12,861 bases of DNA from Prevotellaceae bacterium UBA1716 (GCA_002317225.1 DCIW01000269.1:1-12861), one strand, 5' to 3'. Shown: positions 1-7,094, numbered from the stretch's first letter. Notes: a model not told the origin generated them from the letters alone. Numbers and translations: made by a program.

Positions 1-1092
1 GAGGCTTCATACTCTTTCGACCAATATGACAAGTCTGATTATCTGCGTGTTAAGGCACTTGATGTGAGGAAGTACAGCAATGTGCAGAACTCTTTCCGAA
101 TGCTCTATAATCATAATCTTCGTGAAGCGGACATCTTGACTGTTGGCGCAGATTATATGTACGATTTCTTGCTTAATGCCAATCTTGATATGGCAAAACG
201 CAGGCAGCAATCTTTTGATGTCTTTTCCCAATACGATTGGCGAATCAATAGTGAATGGGAGGTGCTTGGTGCTGTGAGATATGATTACTTCTCCAATAAT
301 AATATGTCGAGAGTGACTCCAAAACTCTCTGCTCGTTGGTCGCCTACTCGACGCCTCGCTCTGCGTGCTTCGTATGGTATGGGATTTCGTGCTCCTACGC
401 TCAAGGAGAAATACTACAACTTTGATATGGCTGGCATTTGGATTGTGGAAGGCAATCCGGAACTTAATCCCGAACTGAGTCACAACTTCACTCTGGGAGG
501 CGAATATGTTTACAAGGGTTATAGTTTCACTCTTACAGGCAATTATAATCGTGTGGGCAATCGCATCACCACAGGACTTCCTTTCCTCAAGGATGGCAAC
601 TCCCGCCAATGGTATCTTGCTTACATAAACTTAGGTGATATGAATGTGTATTCGGTTGAGGCAAGTGCTAATGCTCGTTGGAATAATGGCCTGTCAGCAA
701 AGGCTTCGTATATGTTCTCTCACGAAGATTTGACAAACCGCACAGCAAATCAATATATGCCTGCTCGCAATCATTCGTTGACTTTAAGGGTGGATTGGGA
801 TAAGCAGATTACGAAGTCGTTCGGACTGAATATTGCTCTCTCGGGGCGTGCTTTGAGTGGTGTGTCAAACAATGAATACTACGATGTTTCCAATCCTGAT
901 AAAGGCACTCACGAAGTGAATTATCCCGCTTATTCGCTTTGGAAACTGCAAGCGACCACTCGTTTCTGGAATAAAGTTCGTGCTACTTTCACCATCGATA
1001 ACCTCTTTAATTATCGACCTGAATATTACTATTACAACGCTCCTCTTACCCAAGGAATCAATTTCTTAGGTGGAGTAAGCGTTGATCTATAA
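1..1092 (+). CDS. TonB-dependent outer-membrane receptor, C-terminal part (5' end outside window)
   Basis: The reading frame is open from base 1 and ends at TAA 1090-1092, giving 363 residues of a longer protein. A GTG at 64 is only an internal valine codon, so the gene is truncated by the window edge. The sequence is a long run of alternating aromatic/polar beta strands typical of the 22-strand barrel of TonB-dependent receptors. It includes the family-typical stretch around bases 370-500: SYGMGFRAPTLKEKYYNF, then GNPELNPE and a glycine-rich strand. The last strand ends in VSVDL, close to a normal barrel terminus. Such proteins import siderophores, cobalamin or oligosaccharides across the outer membrane with TonB/ExbBD energy. 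The plug domain and TonB box are not visible, so substrate cannot be assigned. The absence of SusD downstream argues against a SusC role, but a SusD gene is not always adjacent. Family assignment is firm; substrate unknown. Confidence 0.9.
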   Translation, partial: EASYSFDQYDKSDYLRVKALDVRKYSNVQNSFRMLYNHNLREADILTVGADYMYDFLLNANLDMAKRRQQSFDVFSQYDWRINSEWEVLGAVRYDYFSNNNMSRVTPKLSARWSPTRRLALRASYGMGFRAPTLKEKYYNFDMAGIWIVEGNPELNPELSHNFTLGGEYVYKGYSFTLTGNYNRVGNRITTGLPFLKDGNSRQWYLAYINLGDMNVYSVEASANARWNNGLSAKASYMFSHEDLTNRTANQYMPARNHSLTLRVDWDKQITKSFGLNIALSGRALSGVSNNEYYDVSNPDKGTHEVNYPAYSLWKLQATTRFWNKVRATFTIDNLFNYRPEYYYYNAPLTQGINFLGGVSVDL

Positions 1093-1102
1093 TCTTAAAC
1101 AA

Positions 1103-1154
1103 TAGAAAAATACGTCGGGATGTTTTTGTTCAAACGTCCCGACGTATTTTTTTC
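1103..1154. terminator. Strong bidirectional intrinsic terminator between convergent genes
   Basis: Arms 1106-1125 and 1132-1151 pair over 20 bp with a single G-U wobble (1121/1136) around a 6-base loop. The core is GTCGGGA/TCCCGAC. A T run at 1147-1153 follows on the plus strand, and an A run at 1106-1110 gives a U run for minus-strand transcripts. The hairpin lies 14 bases past the receptor stop and about 21 bases past the transporter stop, so it can end both convergent transcripts. Confidence 0.93.
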
Positions 1155-1174
1155 GCCCTATTATAATTGTGTTG

Positions 1175-2203
1175 TTATCCAACAAAAAGAATATATGCAA
1201 GACTTGCACAACTGATGATTATCCAAAGTGCAACACCTTGAATGAGAGGACGAATGCCCACAGCCTTTAATGTGTCGCGAGTCAAGCCTGCTCCGATAAA
1301 GAAGAGAGAAAGCGTGATGATATGCTTTGCGAATTTACTCACGTCGGTGCTGATAGCCTGACCCCAACCGAACTTTGAAAGCACGAATGTGTTGAGAAGG
1401 ATAGCCACGATAAACCAAATGATAAATGTTGGGATTACCTTATACCAAGGTTTCTTCTGACCATCTTCAGCACTGAGCTTGCTCTTGAAGAAGAATGGAG
1501 TGACAAGTGCTACAATAACAATCCAAAGGGCACGAGTAAGCTTGACAGTAGTTGCTACTTCGAGTGCTTGTTCTCCAAATTCCTTACCAGCACCAACTAC
1601 CGAACTCGTATCGTGAATAGCGATGGCAGCCCAAGTACCGAATTCCGTTTGCTCCATACCAAGGTAACGACCGATTGGAGGGAAGATGAAAAGTGCGATT
1701 GCGTTGAGGATGAACACCACTCCAAGTGCAACCGACATGCTCTCTGCCTTTGCTTTGATTACAGGGCCAACGGCTGCAATTGCCGAACCACCACAAATAG
1801 CAGTTCCTGAAGATATGAGATATGATGTCTGCCAATCAACTCCAAGCACCTTTCGTCCGATGAAAGTACCGAGTGCAAGAGTTCCAAATACAGATATAAT
1901 CGTAATAAGCATACCTTCACTTCCCGAATTGATAGCGCTTTGGAGAGTCATACCGAATCCAAGTCCGATAACCGAATATTGGAGTAGTTTCTTCGACATC
2001 GTCTTGTTAAAATCAGGGAATGCCTTTCCGAACACAAGGGCAAAGATAAGACCAAGCAGAAGGGCGATTGGAGAACTAACCCAAGTGCCAATCCATGACA
2101 TGCTTCCGAGGTCGATGCTGAACATTTCGCAAACGAAACCAGTAAGCAAACTGATTGCCAATGCTGCTACAATTACAATGTAGATAATGTTGTTTGTTTT
2201 CAT
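1175..2203 (-). CDS. yeiH: YeiH-family inner-membrane transporter (putative sulfate exporter)
   Basis: A 342-residue, very hydrophobic protein with about nine or ten membrane segments and no signal peptide other than the first helix (residues 5-25). Its length is close to that of YeiH-type proteins, about 350 residues. Family hallmarks are visible: LGFGMTL near residue 81, SSGTAICGGSAIAA at 131-144 and AIHDTSSVVGAG at 195-206. This is the conserved hypothetical 698 (PF03601) family, annotated as putative sulfate exporters. Biochemical support for sulfate as substrate is thin, so the function is inferred from family naming. The start is the ATG at 2201-2203 (minus strand), placed just before the first helix. 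The leader is AT-rich with no Shine-Dalgarno sequence. It is transcribed divergently from folP and convergently to the receptor gene; neither neighbour suggests a shared pathway. Confidence 0.88.
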   Translation of the reverse strand: MKTNNIIYIVIVAALAISLLTGFVCEMFSIDLGSMSWIGTWVSSPIALLLGLIFALVFGKAFPDFNKTMSKKLLQYSVIGLGFGMTLQSAINSGSEGMLITIISVFGTLALGTFIGRKVLGVDWQTSYLISSGTAICGGSAIAAVGPVIKAKAESMSVALGVVFILNAIALFIFPPIGRYLGMEQTEFGTWAAIAIHDTSSVVGAGKEFGEQALEVATTVKLTRALWIVIVALVTPFFFKSKLSAEDGQKKPWYKVIPTFIIWFIVAILLNTFVLSKFGWGQAISTDVSKFAKHIITLSLFFIGAGLTRDTLKAVGIRPLIQGVALWIIISCASLAYILFVG

Positions 2204-2234
2204 TTTTTTGAAGTTTTATGTCTCTTTCTAACCG

Positions 2235-2242
2235 CAAAGATA
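2235..2242 (-). promoter_or_regulatory. Bacteroidetes-type -7 box for the YeiH-family gene
   Basis: The minus strand reads TATCTTTG here, an exact match to the TAnnTTTG -7 consensus of the Bacteroidetes primary sigma factor. It lies 31 bases upstream of the minus-strand ATG, predicting a leader of roughly 25 bases. No convincing -33 TTTG/TTG is seen at the usual spacing of about 19-21 bases, so the promoter may be weak or activator-dependent. Confidence 0.6.
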
Positions 2243-2279
2243 CAAATTATAACTGAAATATGTCGTTATTATCACAAAA

Positions 2280-2314
2280 TCTTAACTCTTAACTCTTAAT
2301 TCTTAATTAAAAAT
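2280..2314. repeat. Five-unit degenerate heptamer tandem repeat upstream of folP
   Basis: Five consecutive 7-base units are visible: TCTTAAC twice, TCTTAAT twice, then TAAAAAT. They fill the region where a -33 element for folP would be expected and end directly before the -7 box. The same heptamer theme recurs at 3179-3213 and, inverted, at 9889-9923. I know of no function. Confidence 0.85.
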
Positions 2315-2316
2315 TG

Positions 2317-2324
2317 TATCTTTG
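2317..2324 (+). promoter_or_regulatory. Candidate -7 box directly before folP
   Basis: TATCTTTG exactly matches TAnnTTTG and is followed by the commonly seen GCACC. It ends only 6 bases before the folP ATG at 2331, so a normal start point would lie at or next to the start codon and give a leaderless or nearly leaderless mRNA. No good -33 TTTG is seen; heptamer repeats occupy that position. Confidence 0.6.
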
Positions 2325-2330
2325 CACCTT

Positions 2331-3176
2331 ATGAAAGGACTTTTATCATATACAATCAATGTTAAGGGCAGACTCATCGACCTCGGCGAACCGCAGGTGA
2401 TGGGTATTCTGAACGTAACCCCTGACTCCTTCTTCTCCGGTTCGCGTAAGCAGACAGAGGAGGAAATCCGCTGTCGTGTGGAGCAGATCGTAAGCGAAGG
2501 AGGACAGATGATTGATATAGGTGCTTACTCTTCCCGACCTGGTGCTGATGATGTGAGTGCGGAGGAAGAAATGGAACGACTTCGCAAGGGTATGACTATC
2601 CTTCGTGAGATTGCTCCGGATATTCCTGTAAGTGTTGATACCTTCAGGGCTGATGTGGCAAAGATGTCGGTTGAGGAACTTGGTGTTGATATCATTAATG
2701 ATATTTCCGGAGGCGAACTTGATAAGGATATGTTTGCTACAGTCGCACGACTCGGAGTTCCATACATACTTATGCACATGAAAGGTACTCCGCAGACTAT
2801 GCAACAAGCACCACACTATGATAATCTAATGAAGGAAATTCTTCTTTACTTTGCAGAAAAGGTGCAGCAACTCAGAGACCTTGGACAAAAGGACATCATA
2901 CTTGACCCAGGCTTCGGTTTTGCAAAGACTCTTGAGCATAATTACGAACTCATGAACCATTTGGAAGAACTCCAGATCTTTGAACTTCCAATCCTCTCGG
3001 GCATTTCTCGCAAGAGCATGATTTATAAGTTGCTTGGCGGAACACCTCAAGATGCCCTCAACGGTACTTCGGTTCTGAACACTATTTCTCTCATGAAAGG
3101 TGCAAGTATCCTTCGAGTCCACGATGTGAAAGAGGCGGTAGAAGTCACCAAGATTGTCAAAGCAATGCTTGCCTAA
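2331..3176 (+). CDS. folP: Dihydropteroate synthase
   Basis: A 281-residue cytoplasmic enzyme of folate synthesis. It joins 6-hydroxymethyl-7,8-dihydropterin diphosphate to p-aminobenzoate and is the sulfonamide target. All family signatures are present: MGILNVTPDSFF from residue 24, DIGAYSSRPGA (the Bacteroidetes form of DIGGESTRPGA), NDISGG, a DPGFGFAKT pterin-binding loop, GISRKSM and a terminal RVHDV. Length is normal. I start at ATG 2331 because the upstream TTG at 2322 lies inside the -7 box, and the next Met (residue 24) would remove the first beta strand. It is followed after 50 bases by cdaA, an adjacency common in Bacteroidetes and suggestive of co-transcription. A C-rich heptamer repeat begins right after the stop. 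Confidence 0.96.
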   Translation: MKGLLSYTINVKGRLIDLGEPQVMGILNVTPDSFFSGSRKQTEEEIRCRVEQIVSEGGQMIDIGAYSSRPGADDVSAEEEMERLRKGMTILREIAPDIPVSVDTFRADVAKMSVEELGVDIINDISGGELDKDMFATVARLGVPYILMHMKGTPQTMQQAPHYDNLMKEILLYFAEKVQQLRDLGQKDIILDPGFGFAKTLEHNYELMNHLEELQIFELPILSGISRKSMIYKLLGGTPQDALNGTSVLNTISLMKGASILRVHDVKEAVEVTKIVKAMLA

Positions 3177-3178
3177 CC

Positions 3179-3213
3179 TCCTCAACCTCTAACCCCTAAC
3201 CTCTAACCCCAAA
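3179..3213. repeat. C-rich heptamer tandem repeat between folP and cdaA
   Basis: Five 7-base units (TCCTCAA, CCTCTAA, CCCCTAA, CCTCTAA, CCCCAAA) are followed by five more C residues. They occupy most of the 50-base gap between the folP stop and the cdaA start. The pattern resembles telomere-type C-rich repeats and fits the same YYYTAAY phase as the repeat upstream of folP. The complementary strand carries G runs (3214-3218, 3207-3210, 3193-3196). It leaves no room for a Shine-Dalgarno sequence before cdaA. Confidence 0.85.
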
Positions 3214-3226
3214 CCCCCAAAAAGCC

Positions 3227-4000
3227 TTGTTCGAATTTGGATTTAAAGATGCAGTTGACATATTTATCGTAGCCTGTCTGCTTTACTATGTCTATCGTTT
3301 GATGAAGACGAGCGGTTCGCTCAACATCTTCTACGGAATACTTGTGTTTATCATCACATGGAGTATCGTGGCACAGATGTTCGAGATGAAATTGCTTGGC
3401 ACCATCTTCAATAGTCTTGTCAATGTGGGTGTACTCGCACTTATCGTCCTCTTTCAGGATGAGATTCGACGATTCTTCCTCACCCTCGGTTCGCAACGAC
3501 GACTACCTGCACTTGCCCGACTTTTCTCAAAACGTAAGAAAGGTAATGACGATGAAGATAGGGCAGAGGCTGTGCTCCCTATTGTAATGGCTTGCGACTC
3601 AATGAGCAAGAATCTCGTTGGTGCACTTATCATCATCGAACGCGAGATGTCGCTCTCTGATATCGTGAAGTCGGGTGAGGATATCGATGCTCGTATCAAT
3701 ACTGAACTCATTAAAAATATCTTCTTCAAGAACAGTCCTCTCCATGATGGAGCAATGATTATTCGTCGCGACCGTATCGTTGCGGCGGGTTGTATCCTTC
3801 CCGTATCGCATAGCACCAATATCCCGAAGGACCTCGGACTACGTCATCGTGCTGCTCTCGGCATTACCCAACAGAGTGATGCCATTGCTATCATCGTGAG
3901 TGAAGAGACAGGTGCCATCAACATCGCCCACCGTGGCGAATTCAAACTCCGACTTGCAGGCAACGAACTTGAAACCTATCTTGTCAATTACTTGAAATAA
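3227..4000 (+). CDS. cdaA: Diadenylate cyclase (c-di-AMP synthase), CdaA type
   Basis: A 257-residue membrane-anchored enzyme that condenses two ATP molecules to cyclic di-AMP, a messenger for turgor/K+ control and cell-wall homeostasis. Three hydrophobic segments (about residues 8-25, 31-50 and 55-75) precede a DAC domain (about 85-245). The catalytic DGA motif is at residues 174-176 and RHR at 206-208, both intact; the architecture matches CdaA (YbbP). The start is TTG 3227. An in-frame stop lies at 3197-3199, no ATG or GTG lies between, and the next ATG (3302) would delete the first membrane helix. No Shine-Dalgarno sequence is visible. It probably belongs to a folP-cdaA operon and is followed after only 17 bases by a secreted glycan hydrolase. 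Confidence 0.94.
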   Translation: MFEFGFKDAVDIFIVACLLYYVYRLMKTSGSLNIFYGILVFIITWSIVAQMFEMKLLGTIFNSLVNVGVLALIVLFQDEIRRFFLTLGSQRRLPALARLFSKRKKGNDDEDRAEAVLPIVMACDSMSKNLVGALIIIEREMSLSDIVKSGEDIDARINTELIKNIFFKNSPLHDGAMIIRRDRIVAAGCILPVSHSTNIPKDLGLRHRAALGITQQSDAIAIIVSEETGAINIAHRGEFKLRLAGNELETYLVNYLK

Positions 4001-4017
4001 ATAATCCTAACCAATCT

Positions 4018-5202
4018 ATGAGAACTAAAACCATCCTATCCCTCCTCCTTTCTCTTGCTTCCGTTTTTTGTGCATCCGCGCAAACCACCCCTACAGTCTC
4101 CTCCGTAATGGAAGCGATGGAACTCGCCAACGACCACTTCATCAACAAATATCCCGATGCTGGTGCTCCTACCTTCGTAAAGAAAGAACGCCCTTCCAAC
4201 CTTTGGACTCGTGGTGTCTACTTCGAAGGCCTTTACGAACTAACAGAAATGGAACGCATTACAGGCAGAGGCAAGTACGATACATATTATAAGTATATCT
4301 TCGATTGGGGAACAGCCCACAATTGGACTCCTCGCAATGGTTGTCGCACTCGTGATGCTGATGACTATTGTTGTTGTCAGACATATATTGATATGGGACA
4401 TGTCGGACAGACTATCGAATGCATGGAACATCTTATTGCTTGTCGCAATGTGCCACAAAAGCAAGGTAATGGCGAATCAACAGGTTCGTTTGGTGATTGG
4501 ACATGGATTGATGCCATTCAAATGGGACTCCCTGTTATGACCAAACTCTCTGCCTTGATGCAACAAAGAGGTGAAAAGGATTACCTTCGTTATGCAGAAC
4601 AAGGTTGGCAGATGTATCGTGTGAGTCGTGACTCTCTCGCAGGTGGTTTTTATAATAAGAAAGAAGGATTGTGGTGGCGAGATAAGGATTTCGTTGCTCC
4701 TTTCACCACTCCAAACGGGAAGAACTGCTATTGGTCACGTGGTAATGGCTGGGTTTATGCTGCTCTTGTTCGTGCAATGGAATCCCTTCCTTCCGACCCT
4801 CATTACAAGGACTATAAGAAAGACTTCATCACCATGACCAATGCCCTTGTGAAGTGTCAGCAACCAGACCTCTATTGGTACGCATCGCTTGCTGACCCAC
4901 AAGACTTTGGCGGAAAGGAACTTTCAGGAACATCTCTCTTCATCTACGGAATGGCTTGGGGCGTTCGTCATAGATATCTCTCAGCAAAGAAGTTTACACC
5001 TATTATATATAATACGTGGAATGCAATGGTTCGTGATTGCCTCCACCCAGACGGTGTGCTTGGTTTTGTACAAGGCACAGGAAAGCAACCAAGCGACTCA
5101 CAGCCTGTCACTTACGATAAAGAACCAGACTTTGATGATTATGGACTTGGATGTTTCCTTCTTTGTGGAACGGAAATAGTGAAACTTCTTAATAGCAAGT
5201 AA
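4018..5202 (+). CDS. Secreted GH105/GH88-type unsaturated glycuronyl hydrolase
   Basis: A 394-residue exported enzyme of the Glyco_hydro_88 (PF07470) family, most like GH105 unsaturated rhamnogalacturonyl hydrolases (YteR/YesR). These remove the unsaturated uronic acid left by pectate or rhamnogalacturonan lyases. Residues 1-22 form a signal peptide with likely cleavage after CASA, so it acts in the periplasm or at the cell surface. An (alpha/alpha)6 barrel follows, with ADDYCCCQTYIDM from residue 114, DWTWIDAIQMGLPV from 160 (Asp165 is in the position of the family's catalytic Asp) and YWSRGNGWVYAAL from 238. Length is normal. It starts 17 bases after cdaA with no visible promoter or terminator between, so read-through from folP-cdaA is possible. 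The stop codon lies in the first unit of a 21-bp tandem repeat. GH88 is the alternative; the secreted pectin enzymes downstream favour GH105. Confidence 0.88.
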   Translation: MRTKTILSLLLSLASVFCASAQTTPTVSSVMEAMELANDHFINKYPDAGAPTFVKKERPSNLWTRGVYFEGLYELTEMERITGRGKYDTYYKYIFDWGTAHNWTPRNGCRTRDADDYCCCQTYIDMGHVGQTIECMEHLIACRNVPQKQGNGESTGSFGDWTWIDAIQMGLPVMTKLSALMQQRGEKDYLRYAEQGWQMYRVSRDSLAGGFYNKKEGLWWRDKDFVAPFTTPNGKNCYWSRGNGWVYAALVRAMESLPSDPHYKDYKKDFITMTNALVKCQQPDLYWYASLADPQDFGGKELSGTSLFIYGMAWGVRHRYLSAKKFTPIIYNTWNAMVRDCLHPDGVLGFVQGTGKQPSDSQPVTYDKEPDFDDYGLGCFLLCGTEIVKLLNSK

Positions 5203-5253
5203 TTAGATTCCAACAGCAAGTAATCTTATACCAACAGCAAGTACCCTGATACG
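5191..5253. repeat. Three tandem 21-bp repeats over the GH105 stop codon
   Basis: Units at 5191-5211, 5212-5232 and 5233-5253 share the core AAYAGCAAGTA and vary in their second half. The first unit contains the last codons and TAA (5200-5202) of the hydrolase. The second carries another in-frame TAA; the third has lost it (TAC). This fills most of the 64-base gap to the convergent HAD gene. Apart from a 4-bp stem at 5242-5256, I see no hairpin terminator here. Confidence 0.85.
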
Positions 5254-5266
5254 GTATGCTTAATGC

Positions 5267-5890
5267 CTATATCAATGCTTGCCATTCTTCACAGTCTTCG
5301 AGATGATTGGTCTTGACAAGAACTGACTGAAAACCAAGTTGCTTGCCCGCTTCGTAATTGACTTTGCGGTCATCGAAATAGAGTGTATGCTCAGGTTTCA
5401 GTCCTGTTTCCTTGATGACTTGTTCGTATATACTTGCATTCGGTTTTGCCAAATGCATCTCGTAAGATAAGAAACACTTGTCGAAGCAATCTTCTGGAGT
5501 TAAGCCCATCTTTTGCAATTCCTTGATCGTAAGACTCCAGATTGGCTCGTTGATATTGCTCAAAAGATAGACTTTATACTTCGTCCTTAATGCCTTTATC
5601 TGCATAAAGCGATGGAGTGGGTGCTCGCCGCAAAGGAATTCTACCACCTTATTAATATCTTCGGTAGTAGTTCCCTTGCGGCAAATCTTTTTCAGTTCGT
5701 TAACGGGAATCATCGGATCTACTACTCCATCAACATAATCGTTGAAGAGTCGGTTGATTCGCTTCTGATATATAAACATCTTGAAGCGGTTGATGCCTAA
5801 TTTGCCCAAACCCTCAACCACTTTCTTTCCGTTCAAGTTGACGATAACTCCGCCTAAATCAAATACTAAGGTATCTATCTGCTGTTCCAT
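5267..5890 (-). CDS. HAD-superfamily phosphatase, subfamily IA (YihX-like)
   Basis: A 207-residue cytoplasmic haloacid-dehalogenase-fold hydrolase. Motif I is VFDLGGVIV with nucleophile Asp11; the usual second Asp is replaced by Gly13, as in the YihX (glucose-1-phosphatase) group with its DLGNV. An alpha-helical cap follows (about residues 20-95). Motif II is LLSN (Ser111), motif III is the Lys149-Pro150 pair and motif IV is YFDD (Asp173/Asp174). Substrate is unknown; family members dephosphorylate sugar phosphates and other small metabolites. Its ATG is 6 bases after the stop of the upstream acyltransferase, so the two genes are almost certainly co-transcribed, with this one second. No separate promoter is seen. 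Confidence 0.88.
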   Translation of the reverse strand: MEQQIDTLVFDLGGVIVNLNGKKVVEGLGKLGINRFKMFIYQKRINRLFNDYVDGVVDPMIPVNELKKICRKGTTTEDINKVVEFLCGEHPLHRFMQIKALRTKYKVYLLSNINEPIWSLTIKELQKMGLTPEDCFDKCFLSYEMHLAKPNASIYEQVIKETGLKPEHTLYFDDRKVNYEAGKQLGFQSVLVKTNHLEDCEEWQALI

Positions 5891-5896
5891 TGTGCG

Positions 5897-7033
5897 TTAT
5901 TTCTTATACTTATTATAGCTGTCAACAGGATTGGCATAAATGCCGAGGAAGATTTCCTTCAGAGGTGCGATATCGAACTCGCCTTTGTAATCGTTGAGTT
6001 TCTCCATGTGCTCAACGAAGGCCTGCTTCTCATCTTCGGTATACTTGTCGGTATATTCAGCATTACCGCTACGCAAGTCGTGGGCTATGTAATTGTTAGG
6101 AGTGAGTCGATAAACCGAGCATATACGTTCGTCGAGAAGTCGTGCAACACTCTTGTTAAACTCATTGCTGGTGAGATTTGCAAAAGGAAGCAAGTCGTCA
6201 CGCGTAATCATATCGCATAATTCGATATGCACTTTTCCCTTGTTTTGAGTGGAGCCGACCACGCAACTATGCATATCCTCGCCCGGAGTCTTAACGTAAG
6301 GTCCGAGACTTCGCTTATGCAACTCGATGGTTTTGAGGTAGTCGCAAGGTTCCCATTCGAAGGAAATGGAAACAGGTACAATCTTTAGTTCTGCAAGCGA
6401 TTCAACCTTATCGTCCGTGCGACTCATGCCAAACATCTTGATGATGCCTTGGTCAGTCTTATCAATACCATCCTTTGTGCGACCATTTCGTTGTGCAATC
6501 CAAACCGACTGCTTCTTTTCGAGAAGGGCAGTACGCATATAGTCAGAGAGATGGAGCGAAGCCTTGTACCATTCCTTTATACTTCCACCTGGGCGAACAA
6601 CCTTAAACATCTTATTTGACTTGCCTATATCCACGATCATCGGATCTTTCATCAAGTTGGAACCGAATGTTATCTCGCTTGTAGGAAATTTAGCATCAAT
6701 CAATACATTCTGCAAGAGAGAAGCATCAAGCATTACGTCGCGATGATTTGATACGTACATATAGCATTCGTCACGTGATAGTTTTTCGATACCCGAAGAA
6801 GTGAACGATGTTGTACTTGTGTCAATTACGCGTTTGTTGGCATAATACATCACCAAGTGCTGGAATTCGTAAGTTGTGGTGTAACTGCTCACTTCTTGTT
6901 TTACATCTTCAACGTCTCTATTTGGGAAAACATAAGATGAAAGGATTGGAAACATCGGATTATTTGCGATTCGCTGCATAGCGGCAGGAATCTCGTTTTC
7001 ATAATAAGGACGAATATCGTCAAAACGGTCCAT
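5897..7033 (-). CDS. PlsC-like acyltransferase family protein with variant motifs
   Basis: A 378-residue protein with no signal peptide or clear membrane helix, resembling the Bacteroidetes family annotated as glycerol or 1-acylglycerol-3-phosphate acyltransferases. The catalytic block reads YVSNHRDVMLD (His97, Asp103), spaced HX5D rather than the classic HX4D; Asp99 is also close. Residues 178-185 read VWIAQRNGR, where the FPEGTR-type acceptor motif would have Glu before Gly-Arg; here it is Asn183. A SNLMKDPMIVDIG segment around 125-137 probably forms part of the substrate tunnel. Its likely role is acyl transfer to a glycerolipid or lipid precursor at the inner membrane, but the altered motifs leave the substrate, and even activity, open. 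It is the first gene of a two-gene operon with the HAD phosphatase (6-base gap), so a phosphorylated lipid intermediate shared by both is conceivable; this is inference. Confidence 0.75.
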   Translation of the reverse strand: MDRFDDIRPYYENEIPAAMQRIANNPMFPILSSYVFPNRDVEDVKQEVSSYTTTYEFQHLVMYYANKRVIDTSTTSFTSSGIEKLSRDECYMYVSNHRDVMLDASLLQNVLIDAKFPTSEITFGSNLMKDPMIVDIGKSNKMFKVVRPGGSIKEWYKASLHLSDYMRTALLEKKQSVWIAQRNGRTKDGIDKTDQGIIKMFGMSRTDDKVESLAELKIVPVSISFEWEPCDYLKTIELHKRSLGPYVKTPGEDMHSCVVGSTQNKGKVHIELCDMITRDDLLPFANLTSNEFNKSVARLLDERICSVYRLTPNNYIAHDLRSGNAEYTDKYTEDEKQAFVEHMEKLNDYKGEFDIAPLKEIFLGIYANPVDSYNKYKK

Positions 7034-7086
7034 AGGTTTGAGTAAAGATTATTGTATTAAGGTATTTTATAGTCAGATTCTATTCG

Positions 7087-7094
7087 CAAAGGTA
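7087..7094 (-). promoter_or_regulatory. Candidate -7 box for the acyltransferase-HAD operon
   Basis: The minus strand reads TACCTTTG, an exact TAnnTTTG match, 53 bases upstream of the acyltransferase ATG. That predicts a leader of roughly 45 bases. No clear -33 TTG occurs at the expected spacing, so confidence rests on the -7 box and its position alone. Confidence 0.55.

Noticed and set aside
7..609. 200-residue open frame on the minus strand within the receptor gene
   Set aside because: It lies wholly antisense to a clear TonB-dependent receptor barrel, has no recognisable domain and no promoter, so it is a frame shadow.
2322..2330. TTG 2322 as folP start
   Set aside because: The codon is part of the -7 promoter box, so it would not be in the mRNA made from that promoter; ATG 2331 fits the family N-terminus.
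3179..3213. CRISPR array or mobile-element end made of the heptamer repeats
   Set aside because: Units are 7 bases, contiguous and degenerate, with no spacers, no transposase nearby and no flanking target duplication.
5242..5256. Short inverted repeat TACC/GGTA between the GH105 and HAD genes
   Set aside because: A 4-bp stem without a T run is too weak to call a terminator.
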